A stretch of DNA of 64,000 nt from Sphingomonas glacialis (lineage in GTDB: Bacteria > Pseudomonadota > Alphaproteobacteria > Sphingomonadales > Sphingomonadaceae): NCBI RefSeq assembly GCF_014653575.1, contig NZ_BNAQ01000007.1, forward strand, positions 1-64,000, read 5' to 3'. This document shows, piece by piece, positions 45,501-53,049 of this stretch (position 1 is its first letter; each line of letters opens with the position of its first letter). The notes under the pieces were generated by a model. It saw only the letters and a list, made by a program, of their open reading frames with translations, did not search any database and had not been told where the DNA came from. The position numbers and the translations under genes were made by a program.

Positions 45501-47096
45501 ATCGCCAAAGCCTAAAGGAAAGCCGGTATTACTGGTCCTGCTTCGCGCGATATGCCGGTAGACGCGTTCGGACTTTGCGATCACCTCAAACCGGTCTTCG
45601 GCCTTACCTACTGTTTCGGATGAGCCCAGAACGAGGACTCCACCTTCGCGCAGGGCGAAATGGAAGAGCGATATCACCTTGGCCTGCGCCTCGGGATTTA
45701 GATAGATCAGGAGATTGCGGCAGGAGACGAGATCGATCTTTGGGAAGGGCGGATCTGACAATACGTCCTGCACGGTGAAGACGACATCGCCGCGCAGGCC
45801 CGTCGCCACTCGGTACCCGGCCTCGTCCTTGACGAAAAAGCGCGCAAGCTGATCTGCTGGAACTGCGTGTGCGATGTCGAAGGGATACAGCCCTTCGCGT
45901 GCGGTCGCGATGGCGCCCATATCGATGTCGGATGCGAAGATCTGCAGCTTTATGTCCCGCCCAGACGCTTTGATTGCGTCACGGCAGATCATCCCGATCG
46001 AATAGGCCTCTTCTCCCGTGCTGCACCCGGCGACCCATATCCTGAGCGCCTTATGCTCCGGTAGATTATCGACGAGATCAGGAATGATTGTCTTAGCCAG
46101 TGCCGCAAAGATCGTTGGATCCCGGAAGAAGCTAGTCACATTGATCAACAGGTCCTTCGCGAGTAGGTCGCGCTCGGCCGGGTCTCTACGGAGCAGATCG
46201 AGATAGCCGGCAAGATTACCGCGCTCGAGCGCGAGAAAGGCGATCCGCCGTTCGATGCGACGTTCGAGCGTCCCCGGCTTGTACTGCCGGAAATCGTGAG
46301 GCGTCTTGTCCTTGAGGAAGCCGATGATCTCGTCCAGGCCTGTCGGGAGCGGCAACAAGGGTTCCTTCGGCTCTGCCGGCCTATTCACGATCTCAACCTG
46401 GCGGGCGGCAAGCGCCTGCGGTATATCATCTAATTCAAGGATCCGATCGACCAATCCTGTTCCGATCGCGCTGCGCGGCATCCCGTCATATTCAGCCTCT
46501 TCGGGCTTTTGTGCGATCACGTAGCCGCCTGCGGCCTTGAGTGCGGAAATCCCTCCACTGCCATCCGCACCTGTTCCAGATAGGATGACGCCGACCGTCT
46601 GTTGGCCATAGCGCTCGGCCAACGAACGCAACAAAAAATCGAAAGGTAGCCGGGCACCATGGAGTGCCTGGCGGGGGGAAAGCTGCAAAGCACCGGCGCG
46701 AACGGAAAGATATCGGCCTGGCGGAATGACATAGATATGATCGGGGTTGATGGGGCAGTCGTCGGTCGCGTCGACGATTTTCATTTTGGTGTGTTCGGCC
46801 AGCAGGTCGACCATCATGCTCTTGTGAGTCGGATCAAGATGCTGGACGAGAATAAACGCCATGCCCGTGTTCGGCGGGATCGCGTCCAGCAATTTGGATG
46901 CAGCATCCAACCCCCCGGCTGACGCCCCAATGGCGATGATCGGCATCATGCCAGGAGGGCCTCTGGCGGCAAGTGCGGTCGCGCCTTCTGCCGCCTTGGG
47001 CGACGCAAGACGGGTCTCATGGTTGGGGCGCGGATCCGCCGAACGTGCGTTGTCTGCCGTCATGCAACACGGCGTAGCACTCTTCCGCCTCTTCAC
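42591..47096 (-). CDS. CheB-CheR-PAS-histidine kinase-REC-REC-HTH hybrid protein
   Basis: One 1501-residue chain carries a whole signalling pathway. CheB methylesterase, about 51-235 (S59, H86, D178). CheR methyltransferase, about 253-515 (GCSTGEEAYSIG). A PAS-like stretch, about 550-660. A Glu/Gln-rich coiled coil, about 675-765. PAS, about 765-875. HisKA with H903 (ASHDLRQPLQ). HATPase, about 1005-1110 (DTGIGI, GLGLGLSIV). Two receivers with D1189 and D1325. A LuxR/FixJ helix-turn-helix, about 1411-1475 (LTIRQREVMDMVLAGHPSK). CheB-CheR-kinase fusions are known; the added receivers and DNA-binding end would let it act directly on promoters. GTG at 47096 and ATG at 47063 are possible starts. 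No stop or frameshift. Confidence 0.92.
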   Translation of the reverse strand: MKRRKSATPCCMTADNARSADPRPNHETRLASPKAAEGATALAARGPPGMMPIIAIGASAGGLDAASKLLDAIPPNTGMAFILVQHLDPTHKSMMVDLLAEHTKMKIVDATDDCPINPDHIYVIPPGRYLSVRAGALQLSPRQALHGARLPFDFLLRSLAERYGQQTVGVILSGTGADGSGGISALKAAGGYVIAQKPEEAEYDGMPRSAIGTGLVDRILELDDIPQALAARQVEIVNRPAEPKEPLLPLPTGLDEIIGFLKDKTPHDFRQYKPGTLERRIERRIAFLALERGNLAGYLDLLRRDPAERDLLAKDLLINVTSFFRDPTIFAALAKTIIPDLVDNLPEHKALRIWVAGCSTGEEAYSIGMICRDAIKASGRDIKLQIFASDIDMGAIATAREGLYPFDIAHAVPADQLARFFVKDEAGYRVATGLRGDVVFTVQDVLSDPPFPKIDLVSCRNLLIYLNPEAQAKVISLFHFALREGGVLVLGSSETVGKAEDRFEVIAKSERVYRHIARSRTSNTGFPLGFGDTLPSLGTDDRSASPMRQSTLADICRKAVIASHAPAAILINRKGQCLYSMGPTDRYLRIAPGYATLDLLAMASPTLRTKLRLAIDKVSKAAPRVDGGRSRVTLDGSTIWFRIDVQAVADDQEDLLLICFVEEASESASAPSLLNRSDAARVAELEHELEATQAEFQNSILNQETSSQEQKTINEEALSVNEEFQSTNEELLTSKEELQSLNEELTALNSQLQETLERQRLTSDDLQNVLYSTNVATLFLDIDLKIRFYTPAIKSLFSIIAGDIGRPIADLRPIATDPELLTDANRVLSDHILIEREISAPKDTWFLRRVFPYRAHDGNVEGVVITFADTTERKIAAKALELAKIEAERANLAKSRFLAAASHDLRQPLQSLTLLQELLTQSVEAEKPKKLLSRQGQTLAAMSGMLNALLDINQIEAGVVEAKPATFPIADVLDLLRDEFSYLAQSRNLSLHILQSSALVHSDPTLLTQMIRNLLGNAIKYTKRGKVLLGCRLRGNVLCIEVWDTGIGIAADELHAIFEEFHQINNTARERSLGLGLGLSIVQRLGHLLGHAVNVRSKPNKGSVFTITVTSPATKLSNPVIEALNADSIGMPARRTCKIVIVDDDPDVVELLEQLLRGDGHIVQTATSAASALKLIAGGALKPELLLTDYNLPGGTDGIDLLRGLRANLPDGLPAIILTGDISSEALARIAAGDCIQLSKPVQARELRSAIERLLESAQPSSLHRVGAAAMVGAAVAYVIDDDPGILATIRDVLEDDGQRVEGFATAEAFLEAYKPGKDGCLLVDAHLPGMSGVSLIEHLRARGDHLPAILITGSSDIGLAVEAMRTGACDFIEKPVGRGELLASIARAIDQSHDIRLNDAAHEEAAAHVADLTIRQREVMDMVLAGHPSKNIAADLGISQRTVENHRAAIMYKMDAKSLPELARIAQAAADGHMPKALSGPSSTEGVAQTNEIAPVPNGG

Positions 47097-47131
47097 TCAT
47101 ACTTATAGTGACTCCGGACATGAATTCGCCG

Positions 47132-47150
47132 TCACGCTTTTGAAGCGTGA
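47132..47150. other. perfect hairpin between the hybrid kinase and dps
   Basis: TCACGCTT (47132-47139) pairs with AAGCGTGA (47143-47150) around a three-base loop. Its right arm overlaps the first two bases of the box at 47149. It lies in the divergent promoter region, so an operator is as likely as an RNA structure. Confidence 0.4.
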
Positions 47151-47166
47151 GTAGTTTCCGAGACTG
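47149..47166 (+). promoter_or_regulatory. FixJ-like box before dps
   Basis: GAGTAGTTTCCGAGACTG, preceded by GT so that GTGAGTAG is one base from GTAMGTAG. About 110-128 bp upstream of the chosen dps ATG. It is the only box between this gene and the divergent hybrid kinase. Confidence 0.58.
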
Positions 47167-47276
47167 ACCGCGCGACCGTCGAAGGGCCATTGTCGCGGCC
47201 GACCCTGATGACGAAGCTGCTCAAGATGGCGAGCGGGTTTGCATCAAAGGCCGGTGGGGCGGCCTGGAGCTTGACC

Positions 47277-47755
47277 ATGTACCCAACGAGAAACAGCTTG
47301 CCCGAGCAAGTCCGTGCGCAATCGAACGAGATTTTGAACAAGCACTTGGCCGCCGCGATCGATATCCACGCGCAGCTCAAGCAGGCGCACTGGAATGTCC
47401 GGGGGCCGGCGTTCATTGCCATCCGTGAGCTGTTCGACCGAATTTCGGCAGAGGTCGAGGCGATGTCGGACCTAATCGCCGAACGCGTTGCGGGGCTTGG
47501 CGGAACGGCGCGCGGTACCATCCAGCTGGCGAGCGAGCGCTCGTTTCTTGCGCCCTATCAGCTCGGTATCGGATCCGAGCAAACCCATCTTTCGGCTGTC
47601 GCCGAGGCTTTGGCGTCATTCGGGACCTCGACGCGCGCGACCATCGGGGAGCAATCACCTTTGGCGATGCGGACACCGCAGACCTTTTCACCGGCATATC
47701 ACGCAATATCGACAAGCATCTCTGGATCGTTGAGTCGCACCATGTCCCTGCGTGA
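47277..47755 (+). pseudogene. dps: Dps ferritin-like DNA-protection protein, frameshifted
   Basis: Binds and oxidises iron and coats DNA under stress. The chosen ATG (MYPTRNSLPEQVRAQ) has GGAG nine bases upstream. Ferroxidase-site landmarks are visible: KQAHWNVRGPAFIAIRELFD and the helix with MSDLIAERVAGLGG. After STRATIGE the open frame continues into unrelated residues. A G missing at about 47650 (GAGCAATC for GAGGCAATC) would restore AITFGDADTADLFTGISRN and the proper end HLWIVESHHVPA at 47755, giving the normal 159 residues. The loss of the last helix would break the dodecamer, if real. A FixJ-like box lies at 47149. Confidence 0.85.
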
Positions 47756-47906
47756 ACGTCTAGGGCGCAACGCCGACCACCGCGGGGTACCAGCGTCGCC
47801 GGATGAAGCTGGCACGAGCCACGATGATGAGCAGGGACCGGCGAGACGGCTGCCGCGCTCGATTACGAATTGGGTCAATGAAGGCGGCGCAGGAGAGGAC
47901 CGGTGA
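47742..47906 (+). CDS. small hypothetical protein overlapping dps and a receiver gene
   Basis: A 54-residue frame, MSLRERLGRNADHRG then a polar Asp/Glu-rich middle and PRSITNWVNEGG near the end. It starts inside the last codons of the corrected dps frame (14-base overlap) and its stop overlaps the next start as GTGA. This tight double overlap is the main evidence; no ribosome site of note and no family are recognised. If the dps frameshift is real, ribosomes in the shifted frame read through this same frame, giving a 209-residue fusion. Confidence 0.4.
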   Translation: MSLRERLGRNADHRGVPASPDEAGTSHDDEQGPARRLPRSITNWVNEGGAGEDR

Positions 47907-48289
47907 CCGCTGGACGCAGGATCGTCATTGTCGAAGATGACGTCCTCATCGCCATGGATCTCGCCGATCTTTTAATAGCGATGGGCCATGACGTTTGCAG
48001 GATCGCGACGACCGAGGCCGAGGCCGTGGAGGCAGCGATGGCTTTGGAGCCCGATCTGATGATCGTCGACGGGAATCTTGCCGAGGGCAGCGGGGTGTCG
48101 GCGATGCGTCAGATCCTAGCACGCGGCTTTGTCACCCATTTCTATATAACCGGTGATCCGGTCCAACTTTTGAAGATCGCGCCGAATGCCGTGGTCGTGG
48201 CCAAGCCGTTCAATATGCGTGCTCTGGTTACAGGTATGGCCAAGGCAGGCCGCGTGAAAGCCAGCGTGACCGGCGGGGTGGAATCGTAG
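47903..48289 (+). CDS. single-domain response regulator (CheY-like receiver)
   Basis: A 128-residue receiver with no output domain. Acidic pair in VIVEDDVLIAMD, phospho-acceptor D56 (LMIVDGNL), YITGDP and the conserved Lys in VVAKPFN are all present, so it should be phosphorylatable. It starts with GTG, overlapping the previous small frame by four bases. Such receivers commonly relay phosphate from hybrid or HisKA_2 kinases; candidates in this window are the hybrid at 42591 and the broken kinase at 26960. Transcribed with dps, so probably under the same box. Confidence 0.85.
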   Translation: MTAGRRIVIVEDDVLIAMDLADLLIAMGHDVCRIATTEAEAVEAAMALEPDLMIVDGNLAEGSGVSAMRQILARGFVTHFYITGDPVQLLKIAPNAVVVAKPFNMRALVTGMAKAGRVKASVTGGVES

Positions 48290-48306
48290 CGAGTTACGAG
48301 CGTGGC

Positions 48307-49437
48307 TTAAACCGTGCCCGACTTGATTGTGTCCTGCGACACCTCGCCCACCGGAACGGCGCCTTCGTCCAATTTTGAGGTGATCGTGGGCACCAACCGC
48401 TGCGCGCGCCAAGCGCTTGGAATGAAAGAAGGCAATGTCAGGCCGAAAAACCGGCTTCCGCGACGCTTGCGCGCATCTTCGACTGGATCTCCGAACCGGT
48501 CGCGCCGCTGTGCGCTAAAGGCCTTGTCGGTTTGCGGTTTGACGAACAAAACGACGACATCAGGATGTGCGGCGCGGACATGTTGCTCGAGGGCGATCAC
48601 TTGTTGCTCGACCTGCGAAATCGTCCGCTCATCAGAGAATTCAAGGCTGAGGGCAGCCAATATCTGATCAGGGGAGAGTTGGACTGTCAGTAAGCCGTTC
48701 GCACGCGTGACGAATGGCTCGGCGGCAGCGATTGCCAGGATCGATCGCGACAAGTGCGGATCAGCACGCTCTCCTATCAGTAGGCTCTTGCTTTCACGGG
48801 CCAGCAGGACGGCCGTCCCACCCAGGATCACGCCGATGATGATCGACGCCACGCCGTCCAACCAGGGTTGCTGAAATGCGACGGCCGAAGCGGTTCCGAT
48901 TGCGGCGACGACGAGGCCCAGCAAGGCCGCGCTGTTTTCAAACAGGATCATGAACGACGGCGGATCCTTGCTCTCGCGAAAGGCTGCGTAAAAGCCAAGC
49001 TCGCCGCTGGCGGCTTTAAACTGCTTGAAGGACACCAGCCATGCCCACCCTTCCAACCCAAAGGCGACGCCGAGCACCGCATAGTTGATCAACGGATGCT
49101 GGATTGCTTCGGGGTGAAGCACGTGATTGACGCCCTCGTAGACAGCAAATCCCGCGCCGACGGCGAACACCAGCAGAGCAACGATAAAGCTCCAAAAGTA
49201 TAGCTCGCGCCCATAGCCCAAGGGGTGTTCGATATCAGGCCGGTGCCCGGCGCGGCGAATGCCATAGAGGAGCAGGATCCCGTTTCCGGCATCGACGAAG
49301 GAATGGATCGCTTCGCTCGTCATGGCGGAACTGCCGGTCCACAGCGCGGCCGCGGACTTTGCGAGCGCGACCAGCACGTCGCCGGCCAAGGCGGCGCGGA
49401 CGGCGGGCGTGGAGGAGTTTTTGCGTCTTGATACCAT
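48307..49437 (-). CDS. cation diffusion facilitator (CDF) transporter
   Basis: Inner-membrane divalent-cation/proton antiporter, 376 residues. It begins MVSRRKNSSTPAVRAALAGD and shows the metal-site pattern SSAMTSEAIHSFVDAGNGILLL, the His-containing loop RPDIEHPLGYGRELYFWS and later DGVASIIIGVILGG, with about six helices. A C-terminal cytoplasmic domain extends from about residue 235 to the end and is longer than in FieF. The metal (Zn, Fe, Mn or Co) cannot be told. The ATG at 49437 is used; the frame continues upstream only as a shadow of the alcohol dehydrogenase. It lies 90 bp after that gene on the same strand and may share its box-controlled transcript. Confidence 0.88.
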   Translation of the reverse strand: MVSRRKNSSTPAVRAALAGDVLVALAKSAAALWTGSSAMTSEAIHSFVDAGNGILLLYGIRRAGHRPDIEHPLGYGRELYFWSFIVALLVFAVGAGFAVYEGVNHVLHPEAIQHPLINYAVLGVAFGLEGWAWLVSFKQFKAASGELGFYAAFRESKDPPSFMILFENSAALLGLVVAAIGTASAVAFQQPWLDGVASIIIGVILGGTAVLLARESKSLLIGERADPHLSRSILAIAAAEPFVTRANGLLTVQLSPDQILAALSLEFSDERTISQVEQQVIALEQHVRAAHPDVVVLFVKPQTDKAFSAQRRDRFGDPVEDARKRRGSRFFGLTLPSFIPSAWRAQRLVPTITSKLDEGAVPVGEVSQDTIKSGTV

Positions 49438-49526
49438 GGTTCGTCCGTCGAACGTGCGGCCCTCAGGCGGCGGCTGGATCGCTAGCGCGCGCTCGCGCTC
49501 CCGAGCGCAGGGGGTCTCAGGCCGCT

Positions 49527-50717
49527 TTATCCGGCGCGATGCGACGCGAGATCGATGACGAAGCGATAGCGCACGTCCTTGCGCTCGACCCGAAGATACG
49601 CGTCGTCGATCTGATCGGGGCGGATCAGCTCGATCTGCGGCCGAATGCCGTTGGTGCAGCAATAGTCGACCACGTCCTGCGTCTCGGGCATGCCGCCGAT
49701 GCAGGACCCGACGATCGATCGCCGCTGGCTCCACAAGGCGCCGCCACTGACGCCGGCAATCGTGCCGGGCGCGCCGACGTTGACGAAGATGCCGTCCAGC
49801 CGGAGCAGCGGCAGGAAGGGCGCGACGTCGAACGGGAAGGGGATCGTCGACAGCATGAAATCGAAACGGTCCGTCATCTCCCCGACCAGCGGGATCGGGT
49901 CGGTCGCAGCCGGTTGCCACACGACGACGTCTTTCGCGCCCATGGCATAGGCGTCCTTGGCCTTGTCCGCGCTCGTCGTGAAGACGGTCGCTTCGGCACC
50001 GCGATAAACCGCGAGCTTCAGCGCCATATGCCCCAGCCCACCGAGCCCGATCACCGCGAAGCGTTGGCCCGAACCCAGGCGCCAATGCTGCATCGGGGAA
50101 AAGGTCGTGATGCCCGAGCACAATAACGGCGCGGTCGACGCCAGATCCGCGCCATCGGGGATTTTGACGACGAAGCGGTCGCGCACCACGATCCGTTCGG
50201 CATAGCCGCCGTGCGTCTGCCCGGGACCGCGCGGGTCGGGCGAGGCATAGGTCAGCGTCGTGCCCGTCGTGCAATATTGCTCCAGACCCGCCGTGCAATT
50301 GTCGCAGACGCAGCAGCTGTCGACCATGCAGCCCACCCCGGCAAAATCTCCGGGCGAGAACCGGGTGACCGCTTGGCCGACGGCGGATACCCGACCGACG
50401 AACTCATGCCCCGGCACCATCGGAAACGGCTGTTCGCCCCATTCCCCGCGGATCATGTGGATGTCGCTGTGGCACACGCCGCAATAGAGGATGTCGATCG
50501 CGACATCGTCCGGTAGCAGCGCGCGGCGGTCGATGTTCATGCCGTGGATCGGCCCGTTGCTGTGAAGCGCGCCATAAGCCCGGGTAGGTGCGCCATGATG
50601 CTCGACGATCTGCGAAGGGTTGCTCCGTGTCCGCACGGTTTCCACGCTGTCGGCGAATTGCTCCGGGAAGAATGTATCTGTCACAACGGTCTCCAACGTT
50701 TCGCGGTTATCAGCCAT
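49527..50717 (-). CDS. zinc alcohol dehydrogenase, CAD/YahK type
   Basis: NAD(P)-dependent reduction of aldehydes to alcohols or the reverse. The catalytic zinc ligands are in CGVCHSDIH and the GHE motif (VPGHEFVGRV). The structural zinc loop has CCVCDNCTAGLEQYC and the cofactor fold GLGGLGHMALKLAV. The protein, about 396 residues, has a longer N-terminus than usual (about 45 residues before the catalytic domain). MADNRETLE at 50717 is taken as start, because a FixJ-like box (50778-50795) lies 61 bp upstream and would otherwise lie in the coding region. Fermentative aldehyde disposal would fit a low-oxygen role. Confidence 0.88.
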   Translation of the reverse strand: MADNRETLETVVTDTFFPEQFADSVETVRTRSNPSQIVEHHGAPTRAYGALHSNGPIHGMNIDRRALLPDDVAIDILYCGVCHSDIHMIRGEWGEQPFPMVPGHEFVGRVSAVGQAVTRFSPGDFAGVGCMVDSCCVCDNCTAGLEQYCTTGTTLTYASPDPRGPGQTHGGYAERIVVRDRFVVKIPDGADLASTAPLLCSGITTFSPMQHWRLGSGQRFAVIGLGGLGHMALKLAVYRGAEATVFTTSADKAKDAYAMGAKDVVVWQPAATDPIPLVGEMTDRFDFMLSTIPFPFDVAPFLPLLRLDGIFVNVGAPGTIAGVSGGALWSQRRSIVGSCIGGMPETQDVVDYCCTNGIRPQIELIRPDQIDDAYLRVERKDVRYRFVIDLASHRAG

Positions 50718-50777
50718 GCCCAGCAGTGCGATCGCGACGAGCAAGGGACGGGACTGCGCCAAGGTGCCTCTGCCCAA

Positions 50778-50795
50778 CAGGACCGGAAACTACCC
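50778..50795 (-). promoter_or_regulatory. FixJ-like box before the alcohol dehydrogenase
   Basis: On the minus strand GGGTAGTTTCCGGTCCTG, one change (A to G after CCG) from the consensus. It lies 61-78 bp upstream of the ATG at 50717, which supports that start. Confidence 0.55.
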
Positions 50796-50989
50796 AGGGA
50801 CCGAGGATACGAGGTCACCGCGGCGACGAACGGGCATCTCCGCATGGTCTGCAGGTCACGACATCTTCGTCGGCGGTCGAGGGCACATGTGTGAGAATAC
50901 GCGACCATAAGGGCATGTTTCAGCGATTTGCCTGCGTCTGCTTGAGCGTGGTGATATCCGTTGCCAGGACTTCGGTGCCTGCGAGGTCT

Positions 50990-51007
50990 GCGTAGATTCC
51001 GATGCTT
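50990..51007 (+). promoter_or_regulatory. weaker FixJ-like box before the CYTH-CHAD gene
   Basis: GCGTAGATTCCGATGCTT, with a T-to-A change in the centre and T for the final G, 63-80 bp upstream of the ATG at 51070. Placement is the same as for the stronger sites. Confidence 0.42.
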
Positions 51008-51069
51008 TTCCGACTGCCGATCGACGCGGAGAACGGCGCCTCGGACGTCCGATAAGAACGAATAGCGAA

Positions 51070-52560
51070 ATGACAGGTCCCCCATTGGAAACCGAGTTGA
51101 AGCTTGATGTGGATGTGCAAGACGGGTCCACGGTCTATGAATCGCTGATCACGAGCTTTGGCCGTCCGACGGCGCATCATCACCTGATATCAACGTATTT
51201 TGATACCACCGAAGACCATCTCTGGCATGCCGGCATCACATTACGCGTCCGCCGTGACGGAAGACGGCGCATTCAGACGATCAAGGTCGAGGGCGGCAAA
51301 GCCGCCGGGTTGTTTAGCCGGCCGGAATGGGAGTGCGACATCGCGGGGGAAACGCCCGATCTTGATCTGCCTACAGCTGGCTTGCTAACCAAGTTGGCTG
51401 ACGCGGAGATCACCGCCGACACCTTGCAACAGGTGTTCACGACAGACATTGCCCGCACGATTTGGCTCGTCGATTCAGAAGGCGCGACGATCGAGATTGC
51501 CGACGACGACGGTACCATCACGACCAAGGGTCGCGACGAGGCGATCCACGAACTTGAGTTCGAATTGAAGAAAGGTACATGTGCGGCGCTGTTCACGCTT
51601 GCGGCAAAAATTGGCGCGACTGTTCCGCTGCGCATCGGCGTGCGCAGCAAAGCCGAACGCGGGCAGGCGCTGCGGACGTCCGATGTCAGCAAGGCGCTCG
51701 AAGCTGAGCCTATCGCTCTGGGAAAAGACCTCACCACAGCCGCTGGCTTTCAAGCGATCGCCGGTGGCTGCATTCGGCACTACCGGCTCAATGAAGGGCT
51801 GCTGCTCGAGGCCACGGACTCCGAAACGTTACATCAATGCCGCGTGGCGCTCCGTCGCCTTCGCGCGGCGCTGACGTTGTTCAAACCGATCCTCCGAGAC
51901 CCGGAGTCCATCGCGCTGAGCGACCGATTGCGGACCGCCGCCGCTTTGTTCGGCGATGCTCGTAACATCGATGTGCTGATTGATCGGATCGCGGATCCTA
52001 AACTGCTCGCCACGCTGACGGAGCGCCGCAAGGCGATCTGCGCTGAGCTTTTGAGCGCGATAGGAGCGGATAATTTTCGCGCGTTGATGCTCGACCTTGT
52101 CCGCTGGACCAGTGTCGGTTGCTGGCTCTCCGAGAAGGATACCGCCGAGAAACGGCACCAACCAATCACCGCTTTCGCCGGTCATGTACTCGACCGCTAT
52201 CAACGGCGCCTGAATCGACGCGGCAGGCACCTGGCAAGACTGAGCGACGAGAACCGTCATAAAATCCGCATCGTCGGCAAGAAGCTTGGCTATGCTGCGG
52301 ACTTCTTCGGCACCCTGTTTGCGGGCAAGAAGGCCCGCCGACGGCGTCAACATTTCCGGCAGGCGATAACGGCACTGCAAAGCGAGTTGGGTAGTCTTAA
52401 CGACGAAACCACCGGTGCCGAGTTGCTGAAGCATTTTACCCCTTTGGCGGTGCCATCGAAGGCAGACGCCGCACTTGCGGCCTCGTCTAAGAACCAATCC
52501 ATCAGCAGGGCCGCGGATGCCTATGAGATGGTGAAGGACATCAAGCGCTTCTGGCGTTGA
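51070..52560 (+). CDS. CYTH-CHAD domain protein (inorganic triphosphatase-like)
   Basis: The N-terminal CYTH domain (about 1-205) keeps the metal/phosphate tunnel signature ETELKLDV and a set of basic/acidic strands (TLRVRRDGRRRIQTIKVEG, ELEFELKKG) of tripolyphosphatases. The C-terminal CHAD domain (about 220-496) is all-helical with repeated His and Arg (HQCRVALRRLRAALTLF, HKIRIVGKKLGYAADFF), a fold known to bind polyphosphate. The 496 residues are standard for this fusion. It probably acts on short inorganic polyphosphates in the cytoplasm. Phosphate balance would matter for a phosphoketolase route, which consumes inorganic phosphate. A weaker FixJ-like box lies upstream. Confidence 0.9.
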   Translation: MTGPPLETELKLDVDVQDGSTVYESLITSFGRPTAHHHLISTYFDTTEDHLWHAGITLRVRRDGRRRIQTIKVEGGKAAGLFSRPEWECDIAGETPDLDLPTAGLLTKLADAEITADTLQQVFTTDIARTIWLVDSEGATIEIADDDGTITTKGRDEAIHELEFELKKGTCAALFTLAAKIGATVPLRIGVRSKAERGQALRTSDVSKALEAEPIALGKDLTTAAGFQAIAGGCIRHYRLNEGLLLEATDSETLHQCRVALRRLRAALTLFKPILRDPESIALSDRLRTAAALFGDARNIDVLIDRIADPKLLATLTERRKAICAELLSAIGADNFRALMLDLVRWTSVGCWLSEKDTAEKRHQPITAFAGHVLDRYQRRLNRRGRHLARLSDENRHKIRIVGKKLGYAADFFGTLFAGKKARRRRQHFRQAITALQSELGSLNDETTGAELLKHFTPLAVPSKADAALAASSKNQSISRAADAYEMVKDIKRFWR

Positions 52561-53049
52561 CTCCGACGCCGGTGCTTCGCTTACGGCGGGTCAGCCCTTT
52601 TTCGTTTGAATTGCGTAACGGGAGGGCCTGCCGAGCTGGCAATGGTCTGGCTCCTTCTGGCGGTGGGCTCTGAACAGAGCGACCGTAGTCCTAAACTAGT
52701 CAGACGTTGGTAGTGGGCAGGCCCTATGGAGCGATTTGTTATGCCCTCGAAAATTCTGTTTTAACGATCCGGGGCCGGTACATAGAAGCGACCCGGATAT
52801 ACCTTAAGCGCCAGCAGGCCGGCTTAGGTGGCGCAAAACACCTGGATGTGGTGCATTCCCGGGGAATGACGAGGTTTGGGACTTAACTGCCATCCCGTTT
52901 GAACCTCGAATGTCGACTTGGGGCAATAAAGCCGACACCGCGCGTTCCATCCGTCCAACGCCGCTATTTCTTAAAATTGCCGTCTCGGCGGCCGGGTGGC
53001 GGCGTGCCGCGCCGCCACTCGCGCCCACATGACAGGCGAGCGATGTCCG
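52561..53049. other. 489-bp gap, no supported gene
   Basis: A minus-strand frame at 52804-53028 (74 codons) has no ribosome site or family likeness. Just after the CYTH-CHAD stop, GCCG and CGGC arms followed by a CCCTTTTT run (near 52592-52598) make a weak terminator possible. Nothing else recognised. Confidence 0.35.
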
